DNA of 64,000 bases, taken from NCBI GenBank assembly GCA_900545315.1, contig UQYM01000009.1:3969-67968 (forward strand), given 5' to 3'. Source of the stretch: an uncultured Alistipes sp. (GTDB lineage: Bacteria; Bacteroidota; Bacteroidia; Bacteroidales; Rikenellaceae). The first letter of the stretch is position 1. The number at the start of each line of letters is the position of its first letter. The notes beneath the pieces are model-generated. The model was not told where the DNA came from. It was given only the letters and a program-made list of their open reading frames with translations, and made no database searches. This document shows positions 1 through 9,482 of this stretch, one piece after another. A program made the position numbers and the translations under genes.

Positions 1-383
1 AGGCAAGGCGTCATTTCACTCTTTTTCACCTCCTAAAACGCCCTGAAAATAAACCTTTTTACCCCTCAAACACTCCCATAGCGTCTCAATAAAACACGTT
101 TAGTTACACTTCTTAACTATTTTTATCCCATTACGCGCTAAAATCATCCAATCAATTCTCCCAAAACCCCCTCTTAACGACCAAATTCAAACTATAAAAC
201 CCAATAAAATCGTCACGTTAAAATATTTCATAAAAAAATTTATAAATTACAATCCAAACCAAATTACCCGCTTTCAACTTATTATTTTGAACCAAAAACC
301 GACTCAAAACAACAATCTTTAGCCATTTTATATGTGTAATTTTTAACAATCACACTATATAACAACTTATTACCTCACAGCAA
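1..383. other. AT-rich non-coding stretch upstream of gdhA
   Basis: No open frame with protein-like composition is visible on either strand. The stretch is clearly richer in A and T than the genes that follow. No end of an upstream gene and no clear terminator could be recognised, so it is probably the intergenic region before gdhA. Confidence 0.5.
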
Positions 384-415
384 TTTGCAAATTATAACAT
401 ACTATCTTATATTTG
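384..415 (+). promoter_or_regulatory. Bacteroidota-type promoter of gdhA
   Basis: TTTG at 384-387 is followed after 20 bp by TATATTTG at 408-415, matching the phylum consensus TTTG / TAnnTTTG. Transcription should begin about 4-7 bases after 415. This decides the gdhA start: a TTG codon at 413 that extends the frame lies inside the -7 box, so translation must begin at the downstream ATG codons (446 or 452). Confidence 0.75.
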
Positions 416-445
416 TCCTCACACAACGATAAAACAAGATGCACT

Positions 446-1807
446 ATGACAATGGAAAAACATGCACAACAGTACGTGGATGATTTCATGGCGAAGATTA
501 TCGCGAAAAATCCAGGAGAGAAAGAGTTCCATCAGGCCGTTCACGAAGTGGTCGAGTCATTGGCACCCTACATTCTGGAAAATCCAATCCTCTCCAAAAT
601 GAAGATCCTCGAACGAATCGCCGAACCCGAACGTGTAGTCATGTTCCGCGTTCCTTGGCTCAACGACAAAGGTGAAATCGAAATCAACCGTGGCTACCGC
701 GTCCAAATGAACAGCGCAATCGGCCCGTACAAAGGAGGCTTGCGTTTCCATTCGTCCGTAAATCTAAGTATCCTGAAATTCCTGGCCTTCGAACAGGTCT
801 TCAAAAACAGTCTGACCACACTGCCCATGGGTGGCGGTAAAGGAGGTTCGGACTTCAACCCCAAAGGCAAATCAGACAACGAGGTGATGAAATTCTGCCA
901 ATCGTTCATGACCGAGCTTCAGCGTCATGTCGGTCAAGACACAGATGTTCCGGCCGGTGATATCGGCGTTGGCGGACGTGAAATCGGCTTCTTGTTTGGA
1001 CAATACAAACGTCTGCGCAACGAATTCACCGGCACCCTGACCGGCAAAGGCATGGGATGGGGCGGTAGCCCGTTGCGTCCCGAAGCGACAGGTTACGGCG
1101 TATGCTATTTTGCACAGGAGATGCTTGCGACCCGCGGAGAGAGCTTCAAAGGCAAAACCGTTGCCATCTCCGGATCCGGCAACGTTGCACAATACGCCGT
1201 ACAGAAAGCGACCCAACTGGGTGGTAAAGTCGTTACACTCTCCGATTCATCGGGATACATCTACGATCCGAAAGGCATCGACGAAGAGAAACTGGAGTAC
1301 GTACTGGAGTTGAAAAACATCTTCCGCGGTCGTATCAAGGAGTATGCAGAACGGTATCCCGAAGCGACATACTACGAAGGACAGCGTCCATGGGGTGTTA
1401 AATGTGACATTGCCCTGCCGTGCGCAACGCAAAACGAAGTCAGCGGCGAGGAGGCACAAACGCTGGTATCGAACGGCTGTATCTGCGTAGCGGAGGGAGC
1501 CAACATGCCTTCTACGCCTGAGGCGATCAAAGTATATCAGGAGCACAAGATTCTCTACGCTCCGGGCAAAGCGGCCAACGCCGGTGGTGTAGCCACTTCG
1601 GGACTGGAGATGACACAAAACTCAGAGCGTCTGGTATGGTCGCCCGAAGAGGTGGACGAGCGTCTGCACGGCATCATGCGCAACATTCATGCAGCCTGCG
1701 TGAAGTACGGCACCGAACCCGACGGATACATCAACTACGTCAAGGGAGCCAACATTGCCGGCTTCATGAAGGTAGCCAACGCCATGCTCGCTCAGGGTTG
1801 CGTTTAG
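446..1807 (+). CDS. gdhA: NADP-type glutamate dehydrogenase
   Basis: Glutamate dehydrogenase, which interconverts 2-oxoglutarate plus ammonium and L-glutamate in the cytoplasm. The 453-residue product has the length of the hexameric bacterial enzyme. Visible family signatures are the glycine- and lysine-rich substrate region (PMGGGKGGSDFNPKGKSD), the PAGDIGVGGREIGF segment, the Rossmann-fold GSGNVAQYA and the C-terminal AEGANMPSTPEA. The frame opens further upstream at a TTG inside the promoter, so I start at ATG 446; ATG 452 is equally possible. NADP preference is inferred from resemblance to the biosynthetic class and was not tested. The gene is monocistronic, with its own promoter and terminator. 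Confidence 0.95.
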   Translation: MTMEKHAQQYVDDFMAKIIAKNPGEKEFHQAVHEVVESLAPYILENPILSKMKILERIAEPERVVMFRVPWLNDKGEIEINRGYRVQMNSAIGPYKGGLRFHSSVNLSILKFLAFEQVFKNSLTTLPMGGGKGGSDFNPKGKSDNEVMKFCQSFMTELQRHVGQDTDVPAGDIGVGGREIGFLFGQYKRLRNEFTGTLTGKGMGWGGSPLRPEATGYGVCYFAQEMLATRGESFKGKTVAISGSGNVAQYAVQKATQLGGKVVTLSDSSGYIYDPKGIDEEKLEYVLELKNIFRGRIKEYAERYPEATYYEGQRPWGVKCDIALPCATQNEVSGEEAQTLVSNGCICVAEGANMPSTPEAIKVYQEHKILYAPGKAANAGGVATSGLEMTQNSERLVWSPEEVDERLHGIMRNIHAACVKYGTEPDGYINYVKGANIAGFMKVANAMLAQGCV

Positions 1808-1847
1808 TCTTTCGAAATATCATTCAATAACCAAACTTACTAACAGC

Positions 1848-1885
1848 AAAGGCAGGGTCCCCAACGGCCCTGCCTTTATTATTTT
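1848..1885 (+). terminator. Intrinsic terminator of gdhA
   Basis: AAAGGCAGGG at 1848-1857 pairs with CCCTGCCTTT at 1868-1877 and is followed by a T-rich tail (tattatttta). It lies 40 bases after the gdhA stop. Confidence 0.88.
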
Positions 1886-2313
1886 ACTCTACTACTCGGT
1901 CACTCCGAGCATATATGTTCTACCGTCCCAATCCTGTCCTGCCTTGCCGAATCGGACCGAACTACAATTTTCCGGATTTTCAGAGTTTTTTTTGTACAGG
2001 AAACTACACAGAAAGAGATACGAATTGCAGGCGTCACATCCCGACACAACCCAATTAGACAACACCTGCTCACACATCATGCTGGTTCCAGGCAGCTGCA
2101 TTATGCAGCACGCGGACATAGTGTTAGCTAAGCCCGAAAACCGGCCGCATTTCTCAACTGCATGCACGCATCCATCAGACTCATACATTGCTTACGCCAC
2201 ACCTTTCCCCTGTCGGCCACAACCATCCATCTCAGCTCGGACCGCCAATTTAAATTCCACGAGACTGCACAAACACCCAGACCAGTCCTCACTCATAGAA
2301 TTTTGTGGGAAAA
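1886..2313. other. Convergent intergenic region, nothing recognised
   Basis: Space between the gdhA terminator and the 3' end of aroB on the other strand. Short frames run across it on both strands but none has protein-like composition. No hairpin with a T tract was found for aroB here. Confidence 0.5.
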
Positions 2314-3345
2314 CTATAACTGGATACGATTAATCTCATCGAAGGTAAACGGTCGAATCAGGCATTTCCCCAGTCCATCCATCAAGATGAAGCTGACTGA
2401 TTGGGCCGATTTTTTCTTGTCGAGTTTCAAAGCCTGCAACAGACGGGGCAATTCAACACTGGAAGTGGTGGGCAACTCCATCCGCTCCACTACCGCCCGT
2501 ACCCGGTCAGCCTCAGCTTGGGTCAGTGTACCCTGCTGTACCGAAAGCGCCGCAATCATCACCAATCCAATCGCAACAGCCTCCCCGTGCAGAAAATCGC
2601 GTGTACTCTTTTCAATGGCATGGGCAAAGGTGTGGCCCAGATTCAATTTACGGCGATCACCCTGTTCCCGCTCATCACGTTCCACGATATCGGCTTTAAC
2701 CCGTACGGCCCGATGAACCGCCTCCAACAACAATTTACGGTTCTCCCGAAACTCTTTCAGCGTGTGTGTTTCAAACAACTTAAACAGTTCAGGATCGGCA
2801 ATCAAGCCCGATTTGATGATCTCTGCCAGACCGGCTTTGAACTCCCGTTCAGGCAACGTCTCCAACAACGAAAGATCACACAGCACAAAATCCGGCTGAT
2901 TGAAGGTCCCCACCATGTTTTTGTAACCTTCGAAATTGACGCCGTTCTTTCCGCCGACGCTGGCATCGACCTGCGCCAACAACGAGGAGGCAACAAATCC
3001 AAAGGAGAGCCCTCGCATATAGGTCGAAGCGACAAATCCCGCCACATCGGTAACAATACCGCCTCCGAATCCCAAAATAAAGGTACTGCGATCAGCTCCG
3101 AGATTCAACAGCTCGCCATAGAGTCGTTGTGCCGTAGCCAAGGTTTTGTTGGTTTCGCCCAGACCGATCAGACAATAGTCATAACGACCGATAATCGAGC
3201 GATAGGTATGATAAATATGTTCGTCGGCAATAACAATCACCCGTTTGCCTTCCGGCAGGTAATTTTCCAAAGAGTTGACCACATCGCCAATCACAATCCG
3301 TGAAGGCTCCTTGCCCAAACGGGGTACTTCGATAATCTCTCTCAT
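2314..3345 (-). CDS. aroB: 3-dehydroquinate synthase
   Basis: Second step of the shikimate pathway: NAD- and metal-dependent conversion of DAHP to 3-dehydroquinate. The 343-residue length is normal. Visible signatures are the NAD-binding GGGIVTDVAGFVAS, the conserved QVDASVGGKNGVNF, and the metal-ligand region with EIIKSGLI, LNLGHTFAHAIE and FLHGEAVAIG supplying the Glu and two His ligands. The start ATG at 3345 fits the family N-terminus. A -7 box on the reverse strand at 3472-3479 gives a leader of roughly 120 bases. It is transcribed divergently from typA. Confidence 0.95.
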   Translation of the reverse strand: MREIIEVPRLGKEPSRIVIGDVVNSLENYLPEGKRVIVIADEHIYHTYRSIIGRYDYCLIGLGETNKTLATAQRLYGELLNLGADRSTFILGFGGGIVTDVAGFVASTYMRGLSFGFVASSLLAQVDASVGGKNGVNFEGYKNMVGTFNQPDFVLCDLSLLETLPEREFKAGLAEIIKSGLIADPELFKLFETHTLKEFRENRKLLLEAVHRAVRVKADIVERDEREQGDRRKLNLGHTFAHAIEKSTRDFLHGEAVAIGLVMIAALSVQQGTLTQAEADRVRAVVERMELPTTSSVELPRLLQALKLDKKKSAQSVSFILMDGLGKCLIRPFTFDEINRIQL

Positions 3346-3471
3346 AGTGCAACAGCTTTATCCCGAAACGGCCTCCGCAAACCTCGCTAACGGTTTCATA
3401 ACCTGACTTTCCAGCCCTCAAAGCAGAAAATTTGCCGGTATAACCGCATTTTCGGGAGAACGATCCTTGGA

Positions 3472-3479
3472 CAAAGATA
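3472..3479 (-). promoter_or_regulatory. Probable -7 box for aroB
   Basis: Read on the reverse strand this is TATCTTTG, a match to TAnnTTTG. No good TTTG partner is seen at the expected distance, so support rests on the -7 box and its position in the divergent aroB/typA gap. Confidence 0.45.
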
Positions 3480-3499
3480 AATTATCCCCATTTATTTCG

Positions 3500-3507
3500 T
3501 ACCTTTG
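3500..3507 (+). promoter_or_regulatory. -7 box for typA
   Basis: TACCTTTG, a full match to TAnnTTTG, 21 bases before the typA ATG. No clear TTTG at -33. The implied leader is short, about 15 bases. Confidence 0.6.
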
Positions 3508-3528
3508 TGTCCGTTAAAAAATTAATCT

Positions 3529-5328
3529 ATGCAGAAAATACGCAATATCGCGATCATTGCCCACGTCGACCACGGCAAAACCACATTGGTCGACAAGATG
3601 ATCCTGCAGGGACATCTCTTCCGGGACAATGAAAAGGCCGGTGAACTGATCATGGACAACAACGACATCGAACGTGAACGCGGCATCACTATTCTGTCGA
3701 AAAACGTATCGGTCGTTTACCATGGCTACAAAATCAATATCATTGACACCCCGGGCCACTCTGATTTCGGCGGAGAGGTAGAACGGGTCCTCAATATGTG
3801 CGACGGCGTACTGCTGCTGGTGGACGCCTTCGAAGGCACCATGCCCCAGACCCGTTTCGTACTGCAAAAAGCGCTGGCATTGGGTAAAAAACCGATCGTG
3901 GTGATCAACAAGGTAGATAAGCCCAACTGCCGTCCCGAAGAGGTTTACGAACAGGTGTTCGACCTGATGTTCACGCTGGGTGCCACCGAAGATCAGCTTG
4001 ACTTCGTCACCATCTATGGCAGCGCCAAACAGGGTTGGATGTCACACGTCTGGAAAGAGCGTACCAACGACATCACCCCGCTGCTCGACGCTATCATCGA
4101 TAATATTCCAGCACCAGCTGTTGTGGAAGGCACGCCACAATTGTTGATCACCTCGCTCGAATATTCGCCCTACGTAGGTCGTATCGCTATCGGCAAAGTG
4201 ACACGCGGCACCCTGAAAGCCGGTATGCCGGTTACCCTGGCCAAACGCGACGGCAAAACCATGATCAAAACCCGTATCAAGGATCTGATGGTCTTCGAAG
4301 GATTGGGTAAAGCCAAAGTGGATCAGGTCGAATGTGGAGAGATCTGCGCTTTAGTCGGTATCGACGATTTCGAAATCGGTGACACCATCTGCGACTACGA
4401 AAATCCTGAGCCGCTGCCACCGATCGCCATCGACGAGCCCACCATGAGCATGCTCTTTACCATCAATGATTCACCCTTCTTCGGCCGCGATGGCAAATAT
4501 GTCACCTCTCGCCACATCAAAGAGCGTCTCGACCACGAATTGGAGAAGAATCTGGCACTGCGAGTCGAACAGGGCTCTTCGTCCGATCGCTTCATTGTGT
4601 ACGGTCGTGGTGTGCTGCACCTATCGGTGCTAATCGAAACCATGCGTCGTGAAGGATACGAGCTGCAGGTGGGTCAACCCCATGTTATCATCAAAGAGAT
4701 CGACGGCCAAAAATGCGAACCGATCGAGGAGCTGACGGTCGATGTCCCCGAAGAGAGTGCCGGAAAAGTTATCGAGCTGACCACCAAACGTAAAGGTGTA
4801 CTGACCGATATGCAAACCGTTCACGACCGTCAACGTCTCGAGTTCGATATTCCGTCTCGCGGTATCATCGGCTTGCGTAGCAATCTGCTGACCGCAACCG
4901 CAGGCGAGGCGGTCATTTCGCACCGCTTGAAGGGCTTCGAACCCTACAAAGGTGAGATCGAGATGCGTACCAACGGTTCACTGATCGCCATGGAGACCGG
5001 AACCGCCTACGCCTATGCAATCAACAAATTGCAGGATCGTGGAACCTTCTTCGTCTCACCGGGCGAAGAGATCTACTGCGGTCAGGTGGTCGGTGAAAGT
5101 ACCCGTTCGGATGATATCGTAGTCAATCTGACCAAATCGAAGAAGTTGACCAATATGCGTGCCAGCGGTTCCGATGAAAAGGTTTCAATCGCTCCGCCGG
5201 TGATCTTCTCGCTCGAAGAGGCTTTGGAATACATCAAAGAGGATGAATATGTGGAGGTTACCCCGAAACATATCCGCCTGCGTAAAATCCTGCTGAACGA
5301 GACCGACCGCAAACGTCAGGCAAAATAA
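3529..5328 (+). CDS. typA: Ribosome-associated GTPase TypA/BipA
   Basis: Translational GTPase of the EF-G-like family that binds 70S ribosomes and aids 50S assembly and stress adaptation. The 599-residue length is typical. G1 is HVDHGKTTLVDKM near residue 15, the switch I region is IERERGITI, G3 is DTPGHSDFGGEV and G4 is NKVDKP. Domain II, the EF-G-like domains and the TypA-specific C-terminal domain follow (SRGIIGLRSNLLT near residue 440). The start ATG directly follows a Bacteroidota -7 box. It appears to be monocistronic; no terminator was recognised in the 292 bases after it. Confidence 0.96.
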   Translation: MQKIRNIAIIAHVDHGKTTLVDKMILQGHLFRDNEKAGELIMDNNDIERERGITILSKNVSVVYHGYKINIIDTPGHSDFGGEVERVLNMCDGVLLLVDAFEGTMPQTRFVLQKALALGKKPIVVINKVDKPNCRPEEVYEQVFDLMFTLGATEDQLDFVTIYGSAKQGWMSHVWKERTNDITPLLDAIIDNIPAPAVVEGTPQLLITSLEYSPYVGRIAIGKVTRGTLKAGMPVTLAKRDGKTMIKTRIKDLMVFEGLGKAKVDQVECGEICALVGIDDFEIGDTICDYENPEPLPPIAIDEPTMSMLFTINDSPFFGRDGKYVTSRHIKERLDHELEKNLALRVEQGSSSDRFIVYGRGVLHLSVLIETMRREGYELQVGQPHVIIKEIDGQKCEPIEELTVDVPEESAGKVIELTTKRKGVLTDMQTVHDRQRLEFDIPSRGIIGLRSNLLTATAGEAVISHRLKGFEPYKGEIEMRTNGSLIAMETGTAYAYAINKLQDRGTFFVSPGEEIYCGQVVGESTRSDDIVVNLTKSKKLTNMRASGSDEKVSIAPPVIFSLEEALEYIKEDEYVEVTPKHIRLRKILLNETDRKRQAK

Positions 5329-5620
5329 AAGTCTGGCTGTAAACGTTTTGTTGTCACCAGAGCGCGACACGACATAAGGATACACTCCCTCGCCACAAAA
5401 GTATTTACTGCGCAGTGGCCAAATTTCACGGGCCGCCAGACCGATCAGAATCGACCGGGTTGATTCGAGGTGCAAGTGGTATTTCGCAGCGAGGAGGAGA
5501 GGGATAGTGGACCTAATCGCCATCCGAAGGATCCGATCTGAGGAACGCTCGTGGGGACAACCTATCCGATACGGAGACAATAGCAATAAAATTCAAACCA
5601 AACTTCAAAAATACTGATCC

Positions 5621-7771
5621 ATGAAACGATTCAGCCTCGGAACCAAGTTCCTGACTGGCGTCTCGATGCTCTTCTTGCTGCCGATGACCCTGTCGGCCGC
5701 CAAGCAGGACAATCGACCCGCAGTCACCACAGCAGCTATTCCGACCAACTACAAGGAGATTTGCAACGCCCTGCCTTCACAGAAACTGCAACACCCCTAT
5801 CTGGTCTTCGATGAAACCGGGAAGCGTGCCATTCTCGACAACATCAAAAAAGATGCACATGCAGCCAGCGTCTATCGGATGCTCCAACTCGAAGGGGAAC
5901 GTTACCTGCGCGTTGACAATGCACCCGAACCGGCCATGAATGACATCCGCGCCCGCTTTACCGGCAAAGATGACCATGCAGCTTACCAACATTACTACCA
6001 ATACGGTGGAATTATCTGCGCGCTGCTCTACCAGTTCACCGGTGACACCGTTTACGCACAACGGGCCTATGAACTCGCCTCGAAACTCTGCGCGATGGAT
6101 ACCTGGAGACTGAGTGCTCACTGCTTCGAAACCCTCTACGGCCGAGTATGGCCCTACGGTGCAAAAGATGATCAGGTGGTCTTCCCATTCGACATCTGGG
6201 TCGGTGACGCAGCAGCCGATCTGGCCCTCACCTACGACTGGATCTACCCTGCCCTGACCAAAGCACAACGCGACCGCCTGCGTAACGGACTGCTCGAACA
6301 GGCGATCCTGCGTGTACGCAACAACTATGAATATGCTTGGTGGGCCACTGCATACAAATGCAACTGGTCCGGTATCTGCTACAACGGCCTCGGTTTGGCA
6401 GCCCTTACGTTGCTGAACGAAGATCCGCAATTGACTGACGTAGTGATTCGCAGTGTCGAAGGTATCGGAGGCATGTTGAGCAACATCACTCCCGAAGGTG
6501 GTTGGCAAGAGGGCCGTCACTATGCCGTTTATGGCCTCAGCCAAGCTATGATCTTTATGGATGCCATGAAACGACTCTCTGACGGGAAAATCAACATGTT
6601 CGAAATCGAAGGTGTGAAAAAGGCTCCGGCTGACTTTGCTCTCTTTGGTATGACCGGTAACTTCAACGACGGCGGCGTACGCGATAAAGGTATCGGTGGC
6701 CCGATCGGTTCTCCGGCCATGTATGGCAAACTGGCTGCCGAAACAGGCGATGGTGTTGCCATGTATTATATCGACACCTTCCTCGGTGATTACAAACAAC
6801 GCGCTTTCGGTGGTGTACGTAACAACTCCTTCAACACGATTTGGGACCTGATCTGGCCGATTCCGACCGATATTCCGGCTACCAAACCTGCCGATGCATC
6901 CAAATATTTCCCCGGAATCGAATGGGCTTTCATGCGTAAAGATTTCGGTGACGACTACCTGCAGGTTGCAACCAAATGCGGCCCCAACGATGACCCACAC
7001 CACGGTCACCTCGACGCCGGCACCTTCAACCTGACCTGGAAAGGGGAATCGGTAATCGGTGAATTTTCACAAGAGTTCTACGACATGTTCATCTTTGATG
7101 ACGGTCGTTGGGATTACCTCAACATCCGCAGCTTGGGCCACAACGTGGCTCTGGTCAACGGTGAAGAGCAGATTGTCGCCAAACGTAAAAACCAACCCTG
7201 GAAAGAGGGTATCAGCGGCAAAATCACCAAATTCGAGTCGCTGCCGACCTTCGCCTACACTCAAATGGATCCTACGAATACCTACCCCGGTGTTGAACTG
7301 AAGGGTTGGAACCGTACGCTGATCCTCGACAAAGAGAACAACATCGTGCTGGTACTGGACAAGATCAAGAGTGCTAAAGATGCAAAGATTGATCTGCTGT
7401 TCCACTCGAATGTAGCGATGTCGGTAGCTCCTGACGGCAGCTACGCATCGTTGGATGGAGAGAAAGCTCACATGGAGATGCGTGCTATGTGCAGTGCACC
7501 GCTCACCATCACCAAACAGCCGCAGTTCTACTATCGTATTGTGGAGCAGAACCCCTACTCTTGGATTCCCTGCTTCTACACCACGGTGAAGGCTCAGAAT
7601 GAAACAACCGTTATCGGCACCGTATTCTATCCGACCGAACTGAAGGATCAGGCCGCGGGCGCCAACCAGTTCACGCTGGATGAGAGCGGTAAAAATCCTG
7701 TACTGCGTTACACCGTTAACGGACAGAAATATGCATATGAAATTTCCGATTCAGGCGTGAAAGCGCTCTAA
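5621..7771 (+). CDS. Secreted heparinase II/III-family polysaccharide lyase
   Basis: A 716-residue protein with an N-terminal signal peptide: basic start, hydrophobic stretch about residues 8-24, likely cleavage near LSA-A at 25-27. Residues about 60-400 look like the alpha-helical toroid of heparinase II/III-like lyases, with a CNWSGICYNGLG segment near 247-258 and EGGWQEGRHYAVYG near 292-304. The beta-sandwich part begins around the HHGHLDAGTFNL motif near residue 459, the hallmark of this superfamily. It probably acts in the periplasm or at the cell surface on an acidic polysaccharide (glycosaminoglycan, alginate or similar); the substrate cannot be told from sequence. No SusC/SusD pair, sulfatase or sensor lies beside it, which is unusual for such enzymes in this phylum. 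It ends at a strong terminator. Confidence 0.8.
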   Translation: MKRFSLGTKFLTGVSMLFLLPMTLSAAKQDNRPAVTTAAIPTNYKEICNALPSQKLQHPYLVFDETGKRAILDNIKKDAHAASVYRMLQLEGERYLRVDNAPEPAMNDIRARFTGKDDHAAYQHYYQYGGIICALLYQFTGDTVYAQRAYELASKLCAMDTWRLSAHCFETLYGRVWPYGAKDDQVVFPFDIWVGDAAADLALTYDWIYPALTKAQRDRLRNGLLEQAILRVRNNYEYAWWATAYKCNWSGICYNGLGLAALTLLNEDPQLTDVVIRSVEGIGGMLSNITPEGGWQEGRHYAVYGLSQAMIFMDAMKRLSDGKINMFEIEGVKKAPADFALFGMTGNFNDGGVRDKGIGGPIGSPAMYGKLAAETGDGVAMYYIDTFLGDYKQRAFGGVRNNSFNTIWDLIWPIPTDIPATKPADASKYFPGIEWAFMRKDFGDDYLQVATKCGPNDDPHHGHLDAGTFNLTWKGESVIGEFSQEFYDMFIFDDGRWDYLNIRSLGHNVALVNGEEQIVAKRKNQPWKEGISGKITKFESLPTFAYTQMDPTNTYPGVELKGWNRTLILDKENNIVLVLDKIKSAKDAKIDLLFHSNVAMSVAPDGSYASLDGEKAHMEMRAMCSAPLTITKQPQFYYRIVEQNPYSWIPCFYTTVKAQNETTVIGTVFYPTELKDQAAGANQFTLDESGKNPVLRYTVNGQKYAYEISDSGVKAL

Positions 7772-7790
7772 ATCCAATTTAACGCTATAC

Positions 7791-7830
7791 AAATAGAGGC
7801 GACTCGAAAAAGTCGCCTCTATTTTTGTTT
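7791..7830 (+). terminator. Intrinsic terminator after the lyase gene
   Basis: AAATAGAGGCGACT (7791-7804) and AGTCGCCTCTATTT (7811-7824) form a perfect 14-bp stem with a 6-base loop followed by a T-rich tail, 20 bases after the stop. Confidence 0.92.
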
Positions 7831-8381
7831 TCCACTTTTATGCCAATTCGTTAGGTGGTCCAATATCGCAAAGCCGTTTCCCTTTACAACGTCCAACGAC
7901 AAAACTTATCCTTAAATGAACATCCGGTATCAGAGGCATATTGGGTCGACATTGATGGAGACCATAACTCGCACGGATGATAGATCGGCTCATTTAGAAT
8001 CTTTTCGCAATAAGGCAAATGTTGAAGACCAAAACAGTTAAGGAACTTTGCAGGAAGCACTGCGTTCTTCAATAATCCTGATGCCACCACGTAAATACAC
8101 GAATAATTCCCCCGCCAAAAGATTTTTTGCTATCTACTCTTCCCTGCAATTGAGCGTAGAGACATTTCCCACTCATAACAAAGTAACTCAAACAGCCACG
8201 ATCTCACATGCCCCACAGCATGCATATCCACGAAAGCTTAACCGCCCAACAAAAAGGCACCCGGAGTCACCTGTAATCACCACCAAGAATTAGGGAAAAA
8301 TAAGAATACCCTCCGCCACAAAAACCGTTTTTGAAAAGCTATGGGCGTAGGCCTCTTTACAACAAGTAGATGTAAAATCGG
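7831..8381. other. Convergent intergenic region, no gene seen
   Basis: About 550 bases between the lyase terminator and the 3' end of the lptF/G-like gene. Small frames here lack protein-like composition. A weak palindrome (CAAAAAC / GTTTTTG, about 8319-8333) is the only structure noted; it is too weak to call a terminator. Confidence 0.45.
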
Positions 8382-9482
8382 TTACTTCGGCGCTTTACGA
8401 TAGAGATAAACTGCGATGCAGGCATAAATCAGGTTGGGGATCCACACCGCAATGCCCGGCGGCAACAATCCACCCTTGGCAAATTCATCGGTAAACTTAC
8501 TGAACAGAATAAAGGAGAAACAGAGGACAATACCGATACCGATATGCAATCCAGTTCCGCCTCGCACCTTACGCGACGAAAGCGAAACACCGATCAACGT
8601 CAGAATAAAGGTTGAAAAAGGCGCCGAGAAACGTTTATGCCACTCTACCTGGAAATGGGGAACCATATCAGAGCCCTTCTCCTTCTGCTGTTTGATGAAA
8701 CGGCTCAACTCCGAAATATTCATCGTGGTCACCACATCCTGCATACGTCCCAGCTCATTCAATTTAAGATTGATCACCGTATCCAGCGGCTGCGAATTAT
8801 TGAAGATCTCCTTCTCATCGACAAAGTGGCGGACGATACTCTTCGGGGCACTCCAACGTCCGGTTTTCGTATCAAACTGCACGTTGCTGGCCTCCAGAGA
8901 AGAAACGATCGCCCCATTCTCGTAGGTCTCCAATACAAAATAACCCGCCGTATTCGACTGTCCCTGAAAATCACGAATATAAACAAAGGTTCCCGGCTCT
9001 ATCTGACGGTAAATATGCCGGTCGTACTTCATGTTTTTCATGCGTTTGAGATACTGCATCTCAAAATCCAACCGGTGCGTATTGGCAATCGGGATCACCA
9101 CCAGGTTCAACGCCAGGCTAACTACTGTAATGATCGCCGCACTCAGAAAATAGGGCCACAAGAACCGTTTGAAGCTCACACCACCAGAGAGTATCGCGAT
9201 GATCTCGGTCTGGTAAGCCATCTTCGAGGTAAAGAAGATGACCGCGATAAAGGTGAACAGTCCGCTGAACTGGTTGATGAAAAAGGGGATGAAGTTGACG
9301 TAATAGGCAAACGCGATTTTCGACAGCGGAGCTTTCAACTCGATAAAGTCATCGATCTTCTCAGCCGCATCAAAGATCACCACAATCACAATAATCAGGG
9401 CGATAGCAAAGATGTAAGTTCCGAGGAACTTACGCATGATATAACGGTCGAGGATTTTTACTCCTGGAAATTTGAACTTCAT
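8382..9482 (-). CDS. LptF/LptG-family LPS export permease (YjgP/YjgQ)
   Basis: Inner-membrane subunit of the lipopolysaccharide exporter, which with LptB extracts LPS from the membrane toward the Lpt bridge. The 366 residues show the family plan. Three N-terminal membrane segments begin with KILDRYIMRKFLGTYIF and a strongly hydrophobic stretch at about residues 18-37. A periplasmic beta-rich domain spans about 125-265. Three more C-terminal segments begin near FSAPFSTFILTLIGVSLSS. Whether it is LptF, LptG or a single permease serving both roles cannot be decided. The start ATG overlaps the tgt stop as ATGA, so the two genes are translationally coupled. Confidence 0.85.
   Translation of the reverse strand: MKFKFPGVKILDRYIMRKFLGTYIFAIALIIVIVVIFDAAEKIDDFIELKAPLSKIAFAYYVNFIPFFINQFSGLFTFIAVIFFTSKMAYQTEIIAILSGGVSFKRFLWPYFLSAAIITVVSLALNLVVIPIANTHRLDFEMQYLKRMKNMKYDRHIYRQIEPGTFVYIRDFQGQSNTAGYFVLETYENGAIVSSLEASNVQFDTKTGRWSAPKSIVRHFVDEKEIFNNSQPLDTVINLKLNELGRMQDVVTTMNISELSRFIKQQKEKGSDMVPHFQVEWHKRFSAPFSTFILTLIGVSLSSRKVRGGTGLHIGIGIVLCFSFILFSKFTDEFAKGGLLPPGIAVWIPNLIYACIAVYLYRKAPK

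Noticed and set aside
413..445. Upstream TTG start extending gdhA by 11 codons
   Set aside because: The TTG lies inside the TATATTTG -7 box, so it would not be on the transcript.
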